NCBI RefSeq assembly: GCF_005221385.1
Contig: NZ_CP039903.1
Span: 806,001 to 870,000, forward strand
From: Agrobacterium tumefaciens
GTDB taxonomy: Bacteria; Pseudomonadota; Alphaproteobacteria; Rhizobiales; Rhizobiaceae
DNA: 64,000 bases
Reading direction: 5' to 3'
Shown here one piece after another: positions 45,985-56,245 of this stretch; position 1 is the first letter of the stretch; every line of letters begins with the position of its first letter. The notes beneath the pieces were generated by a model that saw nothing but the letters and a program-made list of their open reading frames with translations, was not told where the DNA came from and did no database searches. Both the position numbers and the translations under genes were made by a program.

Positions 45985-47142
45985 ATGCAACCCCATGTAA
46001 GCGGTATGAGCCTGCGCCGGCAGGTGTTTTTCTGGATCGGCGTGCTTGCCGTCTTTATCCTTTTCCTGATGGTCTTCAGCTCCATTCTGCTGCCCTTCGT
46101 GGCGGGCATGGCGCTTGCCTATTTTCTTGACCCGGTTGCCGACTGGCTGGAGCGTCGCGGTCTCAACCGGCTGATGGCGACGGTCGTCATTCTCGTCTCC
46201 TTCGTGCTGATCTTCGCGCTGTCGCTCATCATCATCATTCCGCTCATCGCCGCCCAGGCCTCGGAATTCATCACCCGTATTCCGCAATATATCTCGTCCT
46301 TGCAGCAGTTGATTGCCGGTGCCGATACCAACCTGCTGCCGGACTGGGTCAGCAGCCAGATCGACGCCGTGAAGGAGAATTTCTCCAAGCTCCTAACAGA
46401 AGGCGCCGGTTTCATCGGCACCCTGCTGACGCAGATCTGGAATTCCGGCAAATCGCTGGTCGATGTCGTGTCGCTGCTGGTCGTCACCCCCGTTGTCGCC
46501 TTCTACCTGCTGCTCGACTGGGACCGGATGATCGACAAGGTCGATAGCTGGATACCGCGCGACTACGTGCATACCGTCCGCCAGATCGCCCGCGACATGG
46601 ACAAGACGATCGCCGGTTTCGTGCGCGGGCAGGGGTCGCTCTGCATCATTCTCGGTGTTTATTATGCCGTCGGCCTGTCGCTGGTGGGCTTGAATTTCGG
46701 CCTGCTGATCGGTCTCTTCTCCGGCCTTATCAGCTTCATTCCCTATATCGGCTCCATGGTCGGCCTCATCCTTGCCGTCGGTGTCGCCATCGTGCAGTTC
46801 TGGCCGGACTACATCTATGTGTTTCTGACGCTCGCCGTGTTCTTTTCCGGCCAGTTCATCGAAGGCAATATCCTGCAGCCGAAGCTCGTGGGCAAAAGCG
46901 TCGGTCTGCATCCGGTGTGGCTGATGTTCGCTTTGTTCGCCTTTGGCGCATTGTTCGGTTTCGTCGGCCTTCTGGTCGCGGTTCCGGCGGCGGCCGCCGT
47001 CGGCGTGCTTGTCCGCTTTGCATTGTCGCGGTATCTTGAAAGCGATCTCTATCACGGACACGCTGCCAATCTTCCCTGGGAAGCCAATCCTGGCCTGGAA
47101 GAAAAGGAAACGTCCTCCGCCAAGGTGGATGGTCAGGGCTGA
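45985..47142 (+). CDS. AI-2E family transporter (PerM-like permease)
   Basis: A 385-residue inner-membrane protein with about eight segments of the AI-2E/PerM family, containing LPFVAGMALAYFLDPVADWLE at the start and the family PYIGSMVGLILA and GNILQPKLVGKSVGLHPVW stretches. Family members have been linked to export of autoinducer-2 or ions; the substrate here is unknown. AGAGGATGA precedes the ATG. It lies 2 bp before hdaA on the same strand; a perM-hda neighbourhood occurs widely in proteobacteria. Confidence 0.9.
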   Translation: MQPHVSGMSLRRQVFFWIGVLAVFILFLMVFSSILLPFVAGMALAYFLDPVADWLERRGLNRLMATVVILVSFVLIFALSLIIIIPLIAAQASEFITRIPQYISSLQQLIAGADTNLLPDWVSSQIDAVKENFSKLLTEGAGFIGTLLTQIWNSGKSLVDVVSLLVVTPVVAFYLLLDWDRMIDKVDSWIPRDYVHTVRQIARDMDKTIAGFVRGQGSLCIILGVYYAVGLSLVGLNFGLLIGLFSGLISFIPYIGSMVGLILAVGVAIVQFWPDYIYVFLTLAVFFSGQFIEGNILQPKLVGKSVGLHPVWLMFALFAFGALFGFVGLLVAVPAAAAVGVLVRFALSRYLESDLYHGHAANLPWEANPGLEEKETSSAKVDGQG

Positions 47143-47144
47143 CG

Positions 47145-47873
47145 ATGACTGACCCAATCAAAACCGATAACGCCCGGTCGAAGGCCGAGCAGCTGCCGCT
47201 CGCATTTTCACACCAGGCCGCCTCCGGCAGGGACGATCTCCTTGTGTCCGCGTCGCTTGCGGCCGCCGTCAGCCTTGTCGATGAATGGCCGAACTGGCGC
47301 GCGCCGGTCGTCGTGCTGGCCGGGCCGCCCGGTTCGGGAAAATCGCATCTCGCCAATATCTGGAAAAACATCGCCGGAGCCCGGGATATCCACCCGCAGG
47401 CCGGCGGCGATGCCGCGCGCGCGGCTGAGAGCGGACCCGTTCTTTTCGAGGATGCCGACCGCCGCGGTTTTGACGATACCGAACTCTTCCACGTCATCAA
47501 CAGCGTGCGCCAGCACGGCACGACGCTTTTGATGACAAGCCGGCAATGGCCGGCGGCGTGGCCGGTGACACTGCCCGATCTGCGCTCGCGCCTGAAGGCT
47601 GTGACGGTGGTGGAGACAGGTGAGCCGGATGAAGGGCTGCTGGCGCAGGTGCTGGTAAAACTCTTCGCCGACCGGCAGCTTTACATGGATGACAAACTCA
47701 TAGGTTACATCGTCAATAGAATGGAGCGCTCGCTCGATACGGCCCAGACGATTGTGGACCGCATCGACAGGCTGGCGCTTGCGCGCGGAACGAGAATAAC
47801 ACGCCCGCTGGCGGCGGAAGTCCTCAATATGATGGACAGCGCAGCGGCGGGCGGCGGGCTGGACGTCGATTGA
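47145..47873 (+). CDS. hdaA: Hda/DnaA-like regulator of replication initiation
   Basis: A 242-residue DnaA-related AAA+ protein without the DnaA DNA-binding domain. The N-terminal QLPLAF (16-21) matches the clamp-binding motif of Hda, and the Walker A is GPPGSGKSH (60-68). With the sliding clamp, HdaA-type proteins stimulate ATP hydrolysis by DnaA and prevent extra initiations. It is 2 bp after the permease gene and 56 bp before ppk. Confidence 0.92.
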   Translation: MTDPIKTDNARSKAEQLPLAFSHQAASGRDDLLVSASLAAAVSLVDEWPNWRAPVVVLAGPPGSGKSHLANIWKNIAGARDIHPQAGGDAARAAESGPVLFEDADRRGFDDTELFHVINSVRQHGTTLLMTSRQWPAAWPVTLPDLRSRLKAVTVVETGEPDEGLLAQVLVKLFADRQLYMDDKLIGYIVNRMERSLDTAQTIVDRIDRLALARGTRITRPLAAEVLNMMDSAAAGGGLDVD

Positions 47874-47929
47874 CGACTGTCACAGTTCCGTCGTCAAACT
47901 GTTATACGGGCAAGAAGGACGATCACGCG

Positions 47930-50176
47930 ATGCAACAGGATCACGGGACGGAAACAGGTCAGGGGATGGAACAGGGCATGGACGCTATCGCGCAGGAAGA
48001 CTTCAACAAGGTTCAACCGGTGACCGAGGGCGAGAGCCTCTGGGATAGCCCCGCCCGTTTTGTGAACCGCGAATTCTCCTGGCTCCAGTTCAACCGCCGC
48101 GTTCTCGAAGAAACGCTGAATACGGATCATCCGCTTCTGGAGCGGCTGCGTTTCCTCTCCATCTCTGCCGCCAATCTCGATGAATTCTTCATGGTCCGCG
48201 TCGCCGGCCTCGAAGGCCAGGTTCGCCAGAAGATCACTGTCCGGACGCCGGATGGCAAGACGCCCGCCGAGCAGCTGGAAGACATTCTGAAGGAAATCGA
48301 CAATCTGCAGATGGAGCAGCAGGCCTCGCTCGCCGTTCTGCAGCAATATCTAGCCAAGGAAGAAATCTTCGTCGTGCGGCCTGCCGCACTGTCAGATGCC
48401 GACCGCACCTGGCTGGGCACCGAATTCGAAGAGCGTATTTTCCCGGTGCTGACGCCGCTGTCCATCGATCCCGCGCACCCGTTCCCCTTCATTCCCAACC
48501 TCGGCTTCTCGATGGGCCTGCAGCTCGACAGCGTCAACGGCCGCGAGCCGATGACGGCGCTGCTGCGCCTGCCGCCCGCGCTCGACCGCTTCGTGCGTCT
48601 GCCGGATGACAAGAACGCCATTCGTTACATCACGCTCGAAGATGTGGTCGGCCTGTTCATCCACCGGCTTTATCCGGGCTACACCGTTCGCGGCTTCGGT
48701 ACTTTCCGCATCATCCGCGACAGCGATATCGAGGTGGAGGAAGAGGCGGAAGATCTGGTCCGTTTCTTCGAAAGCGCGCTGAAGCGCCGCCGTCGCGGCT
48801 CCGTCATCCGCATCGAGACCGACAGCGAAATGCCGCAGTCGCTGCGTCAGTTCGTGGTGCATGAGCTTGGCGTGCCGGACAATCGCGTCGCGGTTCTGCC
48901 CGGTCTTCTCGCGCTCAACACCATTTCGGAAATCGTGCGCGCGCCGCGCGACGACCTGAAATTCGAGCCTTACAACGCCCGTTTCCCCGAGCGCGTGCGC
49001 GAACATGCCGGCGATTGCCTTGCCGCCATCCGCGAAAAGGACATGGTGGTTCACCACCCCTATGAAAGCTTCGATGTGGTCGTGCAGTTCCTGCTGCAGG
49101 CAGCGCGTGATCCTGAAGTCCTCGCCATCAAGCAGACGCTTTACCGTACCTCCAATGACAGCCCGATCGTCCGTGCGCTGATCGACGCGGCCGAAGCCGG
49201 CAAATCCGTGACCGCTCTGGTGGAACTGAAGGCGCGCTTCGATGAAGAAGCCAATATCCGCTGGGCGCGCGATCTGGAGCGTGCCGGCGTGCAGGTGGTG
49301 TTCGGTTTCATCGAACTGAAGACCCATGCCAAGATGTCGATGGTGGTGCGCCGCGAGGATGGCAAGCTTAGAACCTATTGCCACCTAGGCACCGGCAACT
49401 ATCACCCCATTACCGCCAAGATTTATACTGACCTTTCCTTCTTCACCTGTAATCCGAAGATCGCCCACGACATGGCGAATATCTTCAATTTCATCACCGG
49501 TTACGGTGAGCCGGAAGAGGGTATGAAGCTGGCGATTTCGCCCTATACGCTGCGCTCGCGCATCGTGAAGCACATCAACGAAGAGATCGAGCATGCCAAG
49601 CGCGGTGCGCCGGCGGCGATCTGGATGAAGATGAATTCGCTGGTTGATCCCGAGATCATCGATTCGCTTTACCGCGCCAGTGCGGCGGGTGTGGAGGTTG
49701 ATCTGGTGATACGCGGCATCTGCTGCCTGCGTCCGCAGGTGGCGGGACTGTCGGACAATATCCGCGTGAAATCGATCGTCGGCCGCTTCCTCGAGCACAG
49801 CCGGATTTTCTGCTTCGGCAACGGTTTCGGGCTGCCGTCCGACAAGGCGCTGGTCTATATCGGCTCGGCCGACATGATGCCGCGCAACCTTGATCGCCGT
49901 GTCGAAACGCTGGTGCCGCTCACCAACCCCACCGTGCACGAGCAGGTTCTTTCACAGATTATGCTGGGCAATCTCATTGACAACCAGCAGAGCTACGAGA
50001 TACTTGCGGACGGAACGTCGAGGCGCATCGAGGTGCGTAAAGGCGAAGAACCGTTCAACGCGCAGCACTATTTCATGACCAATCCCAGCCTTTCCGGACG
50101 TGGTGAAGCCTTGAAATCCAGTGCGCCCAAATTGATTGCCGGGTTGATTTCTTCCCGCAAGAAACAGGCTGAATGA
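47930..50176 (+). CDS. ppk: Polyphosphate kinase 1
   Basis: PPK1 (748 residues) reversibly makes polyphosphate from ATP. The phospho-accepting His466 in KTHAKM and the second essential His623 in FLEHSRI are 157 residues apart, exactly as His435/His592 of E. coli. The N-terminal [22 protein letters not shown] is standard. ATG 47930 follows AAGGA at 10 bases; later ATGs at 47966 and 47978 are possible, and the frame is open back to a TTG at the hdaA stop. It overlaps ppx by 4 bp. Confidence 0.96.
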   Translation: MQQDHGTETGQGMEQGMDAIAQEDFNKVQPVTEGESLWDSPARFVNREFSWLQFNRRVLEETLNTDHPLLERLRFLSISAANLDEFFMVRVAGLEGQVRQKITVRTPDGKTPAEQLEDILKEIDNLQMEQQASLAVLQQYLAKEEIFVVRPAALSDADRTWLGTEFEERIFPVLTPLSIDPAHPFPFIPNLGFSMGLQLDSVNGREPMTALLRLPPALDRFVRLPDDKNAIRYITLEDVVGLFIHRLYPGYTVRGFGTFRIIRDSDIEVEEEAEDLVRFFESALKRRRRGSVIRIETDSEMPQSLRQFVVHELGVPDNRVAVLPGLLALNTISEIVRAPRDDLKFEPYNARFPERVREHAGDCLAAIREKDMVVHHPYESFDVVVQFLLQAARDPEVLAIKQTLYRTSNDSPIVRALIDAAEAGKSVTALVELKARFDEEANIRWARDLERAGVQVVFGFIELKTHAKMSMVVRREDGKLRTYCHLGTGNYHPITAKIYTDLSFFTCNPKIAHDMANIFNFITGYGEPEEGMKLAISPYTLRSRIVKHINEEIEHAKRGAPAAIWMKMNSLVDPEIIDSLYRASAAGVEVDLVIRGICCLRPQVAGLSDNIRVKSIVGRFLEHSRIFCFGNGFGLPSDKALVYIGSADMMPRNLDRRVETLVPLTNPTVHEQVLSQIMLGNLIDNQQSYEILADGTSRRIEVRKGEEPFNAQHYFMTNPSLSGRGEALKSSAPKLIAGLISSRKKQAE

Positions 50177-51696
50177 CTCGATCAGAAGCACAGGGGCGGC
50201 TGACCGGCCTTGCCCCCGTTTCCGTCATAGATATTGGTTCGAACTCCGTTCGTCTCGTCGTATATGAAGGTCTCTCCCGCGCGCCCGCGGTACTGTTCAA
50301 CGAAAAGGTCCTCTGCGGCCTTGGCAAAGGACTGGCGCTGACGGGCCGCATGCATGAGGAAGGTGTCAGCCGGGCGCTGATGGCGCTCAGGCGCTTCCAC
50401 GCGCTTTCCGAACAGGCGCAGGCGCAGGAACTTTACGTGCTGGCGACGGCGGCGGCGCGTGAAGCGGAAAACGGTCCGGATTTCATCCGCGAGGCAGAAG
50501 CCATTCTCGGCTGCGAAGTCGAAGTGCTGTCAGGTGAAAAGGAAGCGCTTTATTCCGCTTATGGGGTGATCAGCGGTTTCCATGATCCGGATGGCATTGC
50601 CGGCGACCTCGGCGGTGGTTCGCTCGAACTCATCGACATCAAGGGCAAAAGCTGCGGCGAGGGCATTACGCTGCCGCTCGGTGGCCTGAGGCTTTCCGAG
50701 CAATCGGATGGTTCGCTCGAAAAAGCAGCGACCATTGCCAGAAAACACGTCAAATCCTTCGCAAAGCTGCTGACGGCGGGTGAGGGGCGCACCTTTTATG
50801 CCGTGGGCGGCACCTGGCGAAACATCGCCAAGCTGCATATGGAAATCACCGGCTACCCGCTGCATATGATGCAGGGATATGAATTGCCGCTGGAGGAAAT
50901 GCTGAATTTTCTGGAGGAGGTCATTCTCTCCAGGGACAGCAAGGATCCGGCCTGGCAGGCAGTTTCCAAGAACCGCCGTTCGCTTCTGCCCTTCGGCGCC
51001 ATCGCCATGCGTGAGGTTCTGAAGGTGATGAAGCCGGCAAAGATCGCCTTCTCCGCGCAGGGCGTGCGCGAAGGTTATCTCTATTCGCTGCTGACGGAAA
51101 CGGAGCGTGATCTGGACCCGCTGCTGGTCACGGCCGACGAACTTGCCATTCTGCGTGCCCGTTCGCCCGAACATGCGCGTGAACTGGCGGACTGGAGCGG
51201 CCGCACCTTTCCTGTCTTCGGCATCGACGAGACGGAAGAAGAAAGCCGTTACCGCCAGGCAGCCTGCCTTCTCGCCGATATCAGCTGGCGCGCCCATCCG
51301 GATTATCGCGGCCTGCAAGCACTCAACATCATCGCCCATTCCTCCTTCGTCGCCATCACCCATCCGGGCCGTGCCTATATTGCGCTCGCCAATTATTATC
51401 GCTTCGAGGGACTGAACGACAACGGCACCACCGAGCCGCTGGCGGCCATGGCGGGCGACCGGCTGCTGGAGCTCGGCAAGTTGCTCGGCGGCCTGCTACG
51501 CGTCGTTTACCTGTTCTCGGCCTCGATGCCGGGCGTTGTCGACCACCTGAAATTCCGCAAATCCACCAATCCCGATCTCGATCTGGAATTCGTGGTGCCG
51601 CACGATTATTGTGATTTTGCCGGCGAGCGTCTGGATGGGCGTTTGCAGCAGCTGGCGAAACTGACGGGCAAGCGGCTGGCGTTCGTGTTCGAGTAA
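50173..51696 (+). CDS. ppx: Exopolyphosphatase (Ppx/GppA family)
   Basis: A 507-residue Ppx/GppA phosphatase of the actin-like fold: [16 protein letters not shown] at the start and [13 protein letters not shown] as the second phosphate loop, plus a helical C-terminal domain with HPDYRG. It removes terminal phosphate from polyphosphate or pppGpp. Its ATG overlaps the ppk stop (ATGA), so synthesis and breakdown enzymes are made together. Confidence 0.95.
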   Translation: MTRSEAQGRLTGLAPVSVIDIGSNSVRLVVYEGLSRAPAVLFNEKVLCGLGKGLALTGRMHEEGVSRALMALRRFHALSEQAQAQELYVLATAAAREAENGPDFIREAEAILGCEVEVLSGEKEALYSAYGVISGFHDPDGIAGDLGGGSLELIDIKGKSCGEGITLPLGGLRLSEQSDGSLEKAATIARKHVKSFAKLLTAGEGRTFYAVGGTWRNIAKLHMEITGYPLHMMQGYELPLEEMLNFLEEVILSRDSKDPAWQAVSKNRRSLLPFGAIAMREVLKVMKPAKIAFSAQGVREGYLYSLLTETERDLDPLLVTADELAILRARSPEHARELADWSGRTFPVFGIDETEEESRYRQAACLLADISWRAHPDYRGLQALNIIAHSSFVAITHPGRAYIALANYYRFEGLNDNGTTEPLAAMAGDRLLELGKLLGGLLRVVYLFSASMPGVVDHLKFRKSTNPDLDLEFVVPHDYCDFAGERLDGRLQQLAKLTGKRLAFVFE

Positions 51697-51711
51697 CGCA
51701 ACGGGAGAGTT

Positions 51712-52368
51712 TTATTTTGCGATAGGCGTTGCCGGCGGGGTCCAACGCTCGCAGAAGGCTTCGATGTCGCTTGACTGAAAATCGGCAAGCCGCGCCATGA
51801 TCGTCTCGAATGGCCAATCCCACCACGCGATGGCGGCAAGCCGCTCCGCGATGGGTCGCGAAAACCGCTCGCGAATGATTTTCGCGGGAACTCCGCCAAC
51901 GATGGTGTAGGGCGGCACGTCCTTGGTAACGACCGCTCCGGCTGCCAACACGGCACCGTCTCCAACCTTTACACCCGGCAGCACAATAACGCCGTGCCCA
52001 ATCCAGACGTCGTTGCCGATGACGGCGCGGTCCTGCTTTCGCCGGTCGAAAAACGCGTCGTCGCGAACGGCATCCGCCGAGTAATATTCCGGGCAGTAGC
52101 TGAAACGATGCATGGATGGCCGGTCCATCGGATGGTTGGGAGCGCCTATCCTGACCTCCGCGGCAATGGCGCAGAACTTTCCGATCGTCGCATCGCCAAC
52201 CATGCAACGGGGCCCGAGATACGAGTAGTCCCCCAGCTCGGCATTGTTCAGCGCCGTATCCGCCAAAATTTCACAGCATTTGCCGATGCCTGAATCCCTG
52301 ATGCTCGCTGTCGAATGGACAACGGTTTCGGCGATCTTTGGGCGATTGAATTGCGCGGTCGAATCCAT
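51712..52368 (-). CDS. Left-handed beta-helix acyltransferase, phosphonate-metabolism type
   Basis: A 218-residue hexapeptide-repeat transferase. The repeats run through about 25-155 ([22 protein letters not shown], then [22 protein letters not shown]) with the loop [19 protein letters not shown], and the family ending [12 protein letters not shown]. This pattern matches the acetyltransferase-like family found in phosphonate (phn) clusters of rhizobia rather than CatB chloramphenicol acetyltransferase. No phn genes are nearby. It converges on ppx with 15 bp between stops. Confidence 0.82.
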   Translation of the reverse strand: MDSTAQFNRPKIAETVVHSTASIRDSGIGKCCEILADTALNNAELGDYSYLGPRCMVGDATIGKFCAIAAEVRIGAPNHPMDRPSMHRFSYCPEYYSADAVRDDAFFDRRKQDRAVIGNDVWIGHGVIVLPGVKVGDGAVLAAGAVVTKDVPPYTIVGGVPAKIIRERFSRPIAERLAAIAWWDWPFETIMARLADFQSSDIEAFCERWTPPATPIAK

Positions 52369-52541
52369 GTCAGTCTCCGGATTTGCGCCTGCCTATCCGG
52401 AGATGATGAAGGGCTTGTGACGGTAAATCTTAAGAGGACCCGGTTGCGCCGGCTGCTCCTATTAAAGATCAACCCTGTGCGCCACTCGTGTCCTGCAACA
52501 CCCTGTCTTTAGGCAGAAAATCACGCAGAAGGCATTTGCCG

Positions 52542-52889
52542 TCAGTCGTGAGTTTCATCCGCCTTCGCTTGGCTCTTGCTCCAGTAATGGTCGGATATGT
52601 TCTGCGCATTCCGGATGATATGGGATGCGACTTCAGGGTCCCCGCCTTCGAATGTTTCCCCGTCGGCTCCGCATAGTCGCAGGAAGAGCTGCTGATGCGC
52701 GGTGGCGACAAAATATTCATAGGCGGGAGGCTCGATATCGGAGCCAATGGCCTGAAGTTCTTCGGCGGCCTTTGTGCTGGCCCGCTCAAGCGCCGCGTAA
52801 ATTGCAGCCATCATCGCTTCTTCTGTTTGTTCAAATATATCCTGGGCTTGCTGTTCGGCGGGTGTCAGGATGGGGCAGCTGTCATTCAC
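52542..52889 (-). CDS. Small hypothetical protein
   Basis: A 115-residue acidic, mostly helical protein with no recognised family and no signal peptide. The start is taken as GTG 52889 because AGGAG lies 9 bases upstream; an ATG at 52934 in the same frame has no such site. Isolated between a YunG-like gene and an acyltransferase, both on the same strand. It could be a host-association or stress gene, but nothing in the sequence says so. Confidence 0.6.
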   Translation of the reverse strand: MNDSCPILTPAEQQAQDIFEQTEEAMMAAIYAALERASTKAAEELQAIGSDIEPPAYEYFVATAHQQLFLRLCGADGETFEGGDPEVASHIIRNAQNISDHYWSKSQAKADETHD

Positions 52890-52993
52890 GGGGCATTTCT
52901 CCTCTTGGTGCGCCTCGTTTCGTTGCCCGATCATATGTCATGGATTGTGTCCGCATTGCGGGAAACGCCGGGATCAATGCATTTTAAAGTGGA

Positions 52994-53341
52994 TTAACCG
53001 TGCCCCAACGCCTTCCTGATGCAGGCGCTGAGATAGGCATATTGCAGTGGTGTGATCTTTGCCATCGCTTCGGTGCGGGTGGCGGGCCTGTCTTGATAAC
53101 CGACGGGAATATCAAACTGGGCGAAGGTGAAATCCCAGCGAATGTCATCGACGATATTGTAGAAATGATCGGCGCCGCTGACGGCGGTTTTGGCGATCTC
53201 ACCGCCGAAAATATCCTGAACCACCAGGGCGGTGACGCTGCCCTGTCCGCGGGCGGGGTTTTCCCGCGACCACAGGCTGCTGGTCTCGCCCGACCAGCTT
53301 TTCCTCAGCGCATAATAAAGTCGTTCGGCATGATCCTGCAT
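52994..53341 (-). CDS. YunG-like hypothetical protein
   Basis: A 115-residue protein resembling the YunG family: LRKSWSGETSSLWSRENPARGQGSVTAL, then VVQDIFGGEI and HFYNIVDDIRWDFTFAQF. The conserved Cys-free front with DQGS/GQGSVTA-like and Trp-Asp residues suggests an enzyme, but no activity is known. It is preceded by a strong terminator for the phytase-like gene, so it has its own promoter. Confidence 0.7.
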   Translation of the reverse strand: MQDHAERLYYALRKSWSGETSSLWSRENPARGQGSVTALVVQDIFGGEIAKTAVSGADHFYNIVDDIRWDFTFAQFDIPVGYQDRPATRTEAMAKITPLQYAYLSACIRKALGHG

Positions 53342-53391
53342 GAAGGGGTCTTTCCCGTTTCGGAGCCGGGCTCCGGGTCAGGCATGACTAG

Positions 53392-53440
53392 AAAAAAGCG
53401 GAGCGCCGCGCCTCCCCTGGAGGCTGCAAGGACGCTCCGC
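53392..53440 (-). terminator. Intrinsic terminator after the phytase-like gene
   Basis: On the minus strand an 8-bp stem GCGGAGCG/CGCTCCGC (53440-53433 with 53105-type partner at 53105 replaced here by 53405-53398) encloses a second GCCTCC/GGAGGC stem and is followed by TTTTTT (53397-53392). A further 10-bp hairpin (53469-53478 with 53483-53492) sits just after the stop codon. Confidence 0.82.
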
Positions 53441-53499
53441 CCTGTTGAATATGCGCGGTCGCGCGGGTGGTGCCGGAACCAGTTCCGGCACCGTTTTGC

Positions 53500-54858
53500 T
53501 TACTTGGCGTCGAGCAGATCCTTGACTTCAAGGAGGACGAATTCGTTATCGTCAGCCTTGTCCAGCGCGCGGCCGGCCGAGAAGGGCAGGTTGTTGTCGT
53601 TGCCGACGATGATGTGCGTGGCGTCAACGCGGTCGACATTCTCGATGGTGACGAAAGGCATGTCGTAATAACCGTTGCCGCCGCCCTGGCGCTTCTTGTT
53701 ATCAGGATCGGAGATTTTCAGAAGATCGATATAGCCGATCTTGCGCGCGGCCTTGCCGACATTGGCGTCGTTAAATTCGATCTTGTAGATGCGCTTGACC
53801 TTGGAAGCCCGGGCGAAGCAGTCGGCGGCCGGAGCCTTGGGGTCGGCGCAGGCCTTGTCGGCGGTGCCGGCACCGTTGTCGCGCTCGATGACAAGAGCGG
53901 TCGCGTCATCCAGCATGTTGAAGTCGCCGATCGCCTCGCCGCCTTCCGCCAGCGGATAAAGCCAGGTGCGGCCGGTCCACTCTTTCTTGGCGGTGTCGAG
54001 TTCGATGATCCGAAGGCCGGTCGAACCGCCTTCGGTTTTCTCTACCTGTCCGTCAGCGGTGTAGAGCGGGCCTTCCAGCAGGCCGTAGAGCTTCGAACCG
54101 TCCTTGGAGAGCGCCATGCCTTCATAACCGCCTGATCGTTTCAGGTTGAAGGCAGGCATTTTCTGCGTCGGGTTGCCGGGCAGGGCCAGAGCCGGGTGAT
54201 CCGGGGACTTCACCTCGATGTCACCGGCCTTGGTGGCGATGACGTCGGTCAGCTTGCCGTCACGTGTGAATTTCAGGATGTAAGGACCGAATTCCTCGCC
54301 CACCCAGAAACCATCGGCAACCGGCTGAATGGATTCGACATCGAAATCGGCGCCCGTCAGGTAACGCTTTGCGGTGCCTTCCAGAACGATCGGGAACGGT
54401 GCCTTCATGTCCGGGTCGGAGAGGAAGACGGTTTCAAGCGCGTTGACCTTGCCGGCGTCCCAGTCGAACTTCAGATGGTGAAGCATCAGCATGGCGTCGC
54501 TGGAATTCAGCTTGGAACCGAAACCATTGTCGGAAAGGCTCCAGAAGCTGCCGTCCGGCATTGCCTTGATGCCGGAAAAGCCCTGCATCGGCTGGCCGTT
54601 GAACGGCATGGAAAGGCCGGTCGGGCGAACGCCGTCCTTGCCGGGCACGGTGCCGAGGCCTTCAGCGCGCTTGCGGTCTGCCGTGGTGAACTTGGCGGAC
54701 GTCTTGAGGTGCTCCGGCGCATCGGTCGGTGCGGCGATGATGGTGTTGGCCGGCAGAATGGCGTGGGAGACCAGCTTTGCCGGAAACTCCTTCTCAGCCG
54801 CGTGCGATGCGGTGGCGAGCGCGAGAACCGCGCAGGATGCGAAAAGAATGTGCTTCAT
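53500..54858 (-). CDS. Exported esterase-like/phytase-like protein
   Basis: A 452-residue protein with a Sec signal peptide (cut near SHAAE, residue 21) and an esterase-like phytase domain: FSGIKAMPDGSFWSLSDNGFGSKLNS, GFWVGEEFGPYILKF and GYEGMALSKDGSKLYGLLEGP, suggesting a beta-propeller fold. The family hydrolyses phosphate esters in some bacteria, but the substrate is not established. ATG 54858 has GGAG-like GGGGTCTCC upstream. Two hairpins including a strong terminator follow. Confidence 0.85.
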   Translation of the reverse strand: MKHILFASCAVLALATASHAAEKEFPAKLVSHAILPANTIIAAPTDAPEHLKTSAKFTTADRKRAEGLGTVPGKDGVRPTGLSMPFNGQPMQGFSGIKAMPDGSFWSLSDNGFGSKLNSSDAMLMLHHLKFDWDAGKVNALETVFLSDPDMKAPFPIVLEGTAKRYLTGADFDVESIQPVADGFWVGEEFGPYILKFTRDGKLTDVIATKAGDIEVKSPDHPALALPGNPTQKMPAFNLKRSGGYEGMALSKDGSKLYGLLEGPLYTADGQVEKTEGGSTGLRIIELDTAKKEWTGRTWLYPLAEGGEAIGDFNMLDDATALVIERDNGAGTADKACADPKAPAADCFARASKVKRIYKIEFNDANVGKAARKIGYIDLLKISDPDNKKRQGGGNGYYDMPFVTIENVDRVDATHIIVGNDNNLPFSAGRALDKADDNEFVLLEVKDLLDAK

Positions 54859-55010
54859 GATGGAGACCCCTCGATACCTGTTGAAGACAGGATTGAGGCG
54901 ATAGGGTCGCCGCATGACAGGCAGGTGATTGTCGTTTGAAGCTTTGATGAATTTTGATGACGGCTGCCGTATCCAAACGGAACGGCGCGGCTTTTTCCAG
55001 CCAATTGCCC

Positions 55011-56039
55011 TTATGCGGCAGGGGCCTGATACTGGCTGAGCGTGCATACACCCAGCGTTTGGCCACGGCCCTTGACCGCATGTTCGCCGAGATATTCGCT
55101 GCGCACACCCTTTGGAAGCACCAGCTGATGGGCAAGGTCGGCGGAAATCAGCACCGGGTGGCCGAGCATCTTGCTCAGTGATTCGAGTCGCGAGGTCGTG
55201 TTCACCGTATCGCCGAAATAGGTGATCTTGTGATGGTCGACGCCGATTTCTGCGGTAATGACAGGCCCGCCATGGATGGCAAAGCGCAGGCGCGGCACTT
55301 CACCGAAGCGGGAAATCCACATGTTGCGTTTTTCTTCGATGGTCGCCAGAATATCGAAGACACAGCGCACGCAGGCCGCCCGCCTGATCGCCATGTGATA
55401 GGGCCAGGTGATGATGGCGGCGTCGCCAATATAGTCATCGATGACGCCGCCGTGTTTCCTGACCGGTGCGGCATAGCTCGCGAAGATTTCGCCGAGAAAC
55501 TCCTGGGCCTTCAGGTCTCCATTGGTTTCGGCAAAGGAGGTGGAGCCGACAAGATCGATGAAGATGAAGACGCGGTCTTCGCTGACCGGCCGGCGATAGC
55601 GCCCGAGAATGAGATCGATGAAGATGTCGCGACCAAGAAGTTCACGCACCCGCATGATAAAAACGATGATGCCGCAGACGATGAGGGTGAAGACGAGCGT
55701 CTGCACTTCTGCATGCACCGCCCGTTTCCAGGTGCCGGGAAATATCCCGCTCAGCCACAGGATGGTGCCGCCAAGCCCGAAACCGCAGAAAACGAGAACG
55801 GCATAGATGATCAGACCGACGGCGATATAGACCGGTGTCGGCAATGCGCTGACCCGCCGCGACAGGCCGGGCATGATGTAACCGCGCTCAAAAGCGAGAA
55901 TGGGTGCGCAGGCAAATAACGCATAGGTCGCGCCGATCAGCGCGCCGCCGCCATATTCCAGAAAGGCGTAGGCCACCCCGGCGCCGGCCACGGCAACGAA
56001 GAGCACCACGTAATCCAGAATGGGCAGCAATTTTCTCAT
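55011..56039 (-). CDS. Membrane class III adenylate/guanylate cyclase
   Basis: A 342-residue protein with five or six membrane segments in residues 8-130, then a class III cyclase domain (about 155-330). Metal-binding Asp162 in FIFIDLVGS and Asp206 in DDYIGDAAI are both present. The later YFGDTVNTTSRLESLSK is typical. It should make cAMP or, less likely, cGMP; the membrane part has no named sensor domain. Rhizobia carry many such cyclases. Just upstream is a 17-bp direct repeat. The start was taken as ATG 56039, immediately before the first membrane segment. Confidence 0.9.
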   Translation of the reverse strand: MRKLLPILDYVVLFVAVAGAGVAYAFLEYGGGALIGATYALFACAPILAFERGYIMPGLSRRVSALPTPVYIAVGLIIYAVLVFCGFGLGGTILWLSGIFPGTWKRAVHAEVQTLVFTLIVCGIIVFIMRVRELLGRDIFIDLILGRYRRPVSEDRVFIFIDLVGSTSFAETNGDLKAQEFLGEIFASYAAPVRKHGGVIDDYIGDAAIITWPYHMAIRRAACVRCVFDILATIEEKRNMWISRFGEVPRLRFAIHGGPVITAEIGVDHHKITYFGDTVNTTSRLESLSKMLGHPVLISADLAHQLVLPKGVRSEYLGEHAVKGRGQTLGVCTLSQYQAPAA

Positions 56040-56046
56040 GTCGGTT

Positions 56047-56085
56047 CTTGGGTCTCGGGAAGGGAAGCCTTGGGTCTCGGGAAGG
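56047..56085. repeat. Two direct 17-bp repeats upstream of the cyclase gene
   Basis: CTTGGGTCTCGGGAAGG occurs at 56047-56063 and 56069-56085, two exact copies offset by 22 bases. They start 8 bases upstream of the cyclase ATG, so they lie in its leader, and the CTTCCCGAG-like complement could affect ribosome binding (the minus strand reads CCTTCCCGAGACCC). Confidence 0.85.
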
Positions 56086-56245
56086 AAGAACTGGCCGCTC
56101 CCGTCGGCGAAGCTTCTGTTGCGGTCATATGCGACATTAATGTGGAAAATGCGCTGCAAAAAGTGACCTTTCGGTAAGGTCACATGAAGGATTGGAAAGG
56201 TTGTTGCCCTGTTGCCGCAAAACGGGCACCGATGCCGCGTTACGT

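Noticed and set aside
51712..52368. CatB-type chloramphenicol acetyltransferase
   Set aside because: The loop and C-terminal signature fit the phosphonate-associated family better than CatB.
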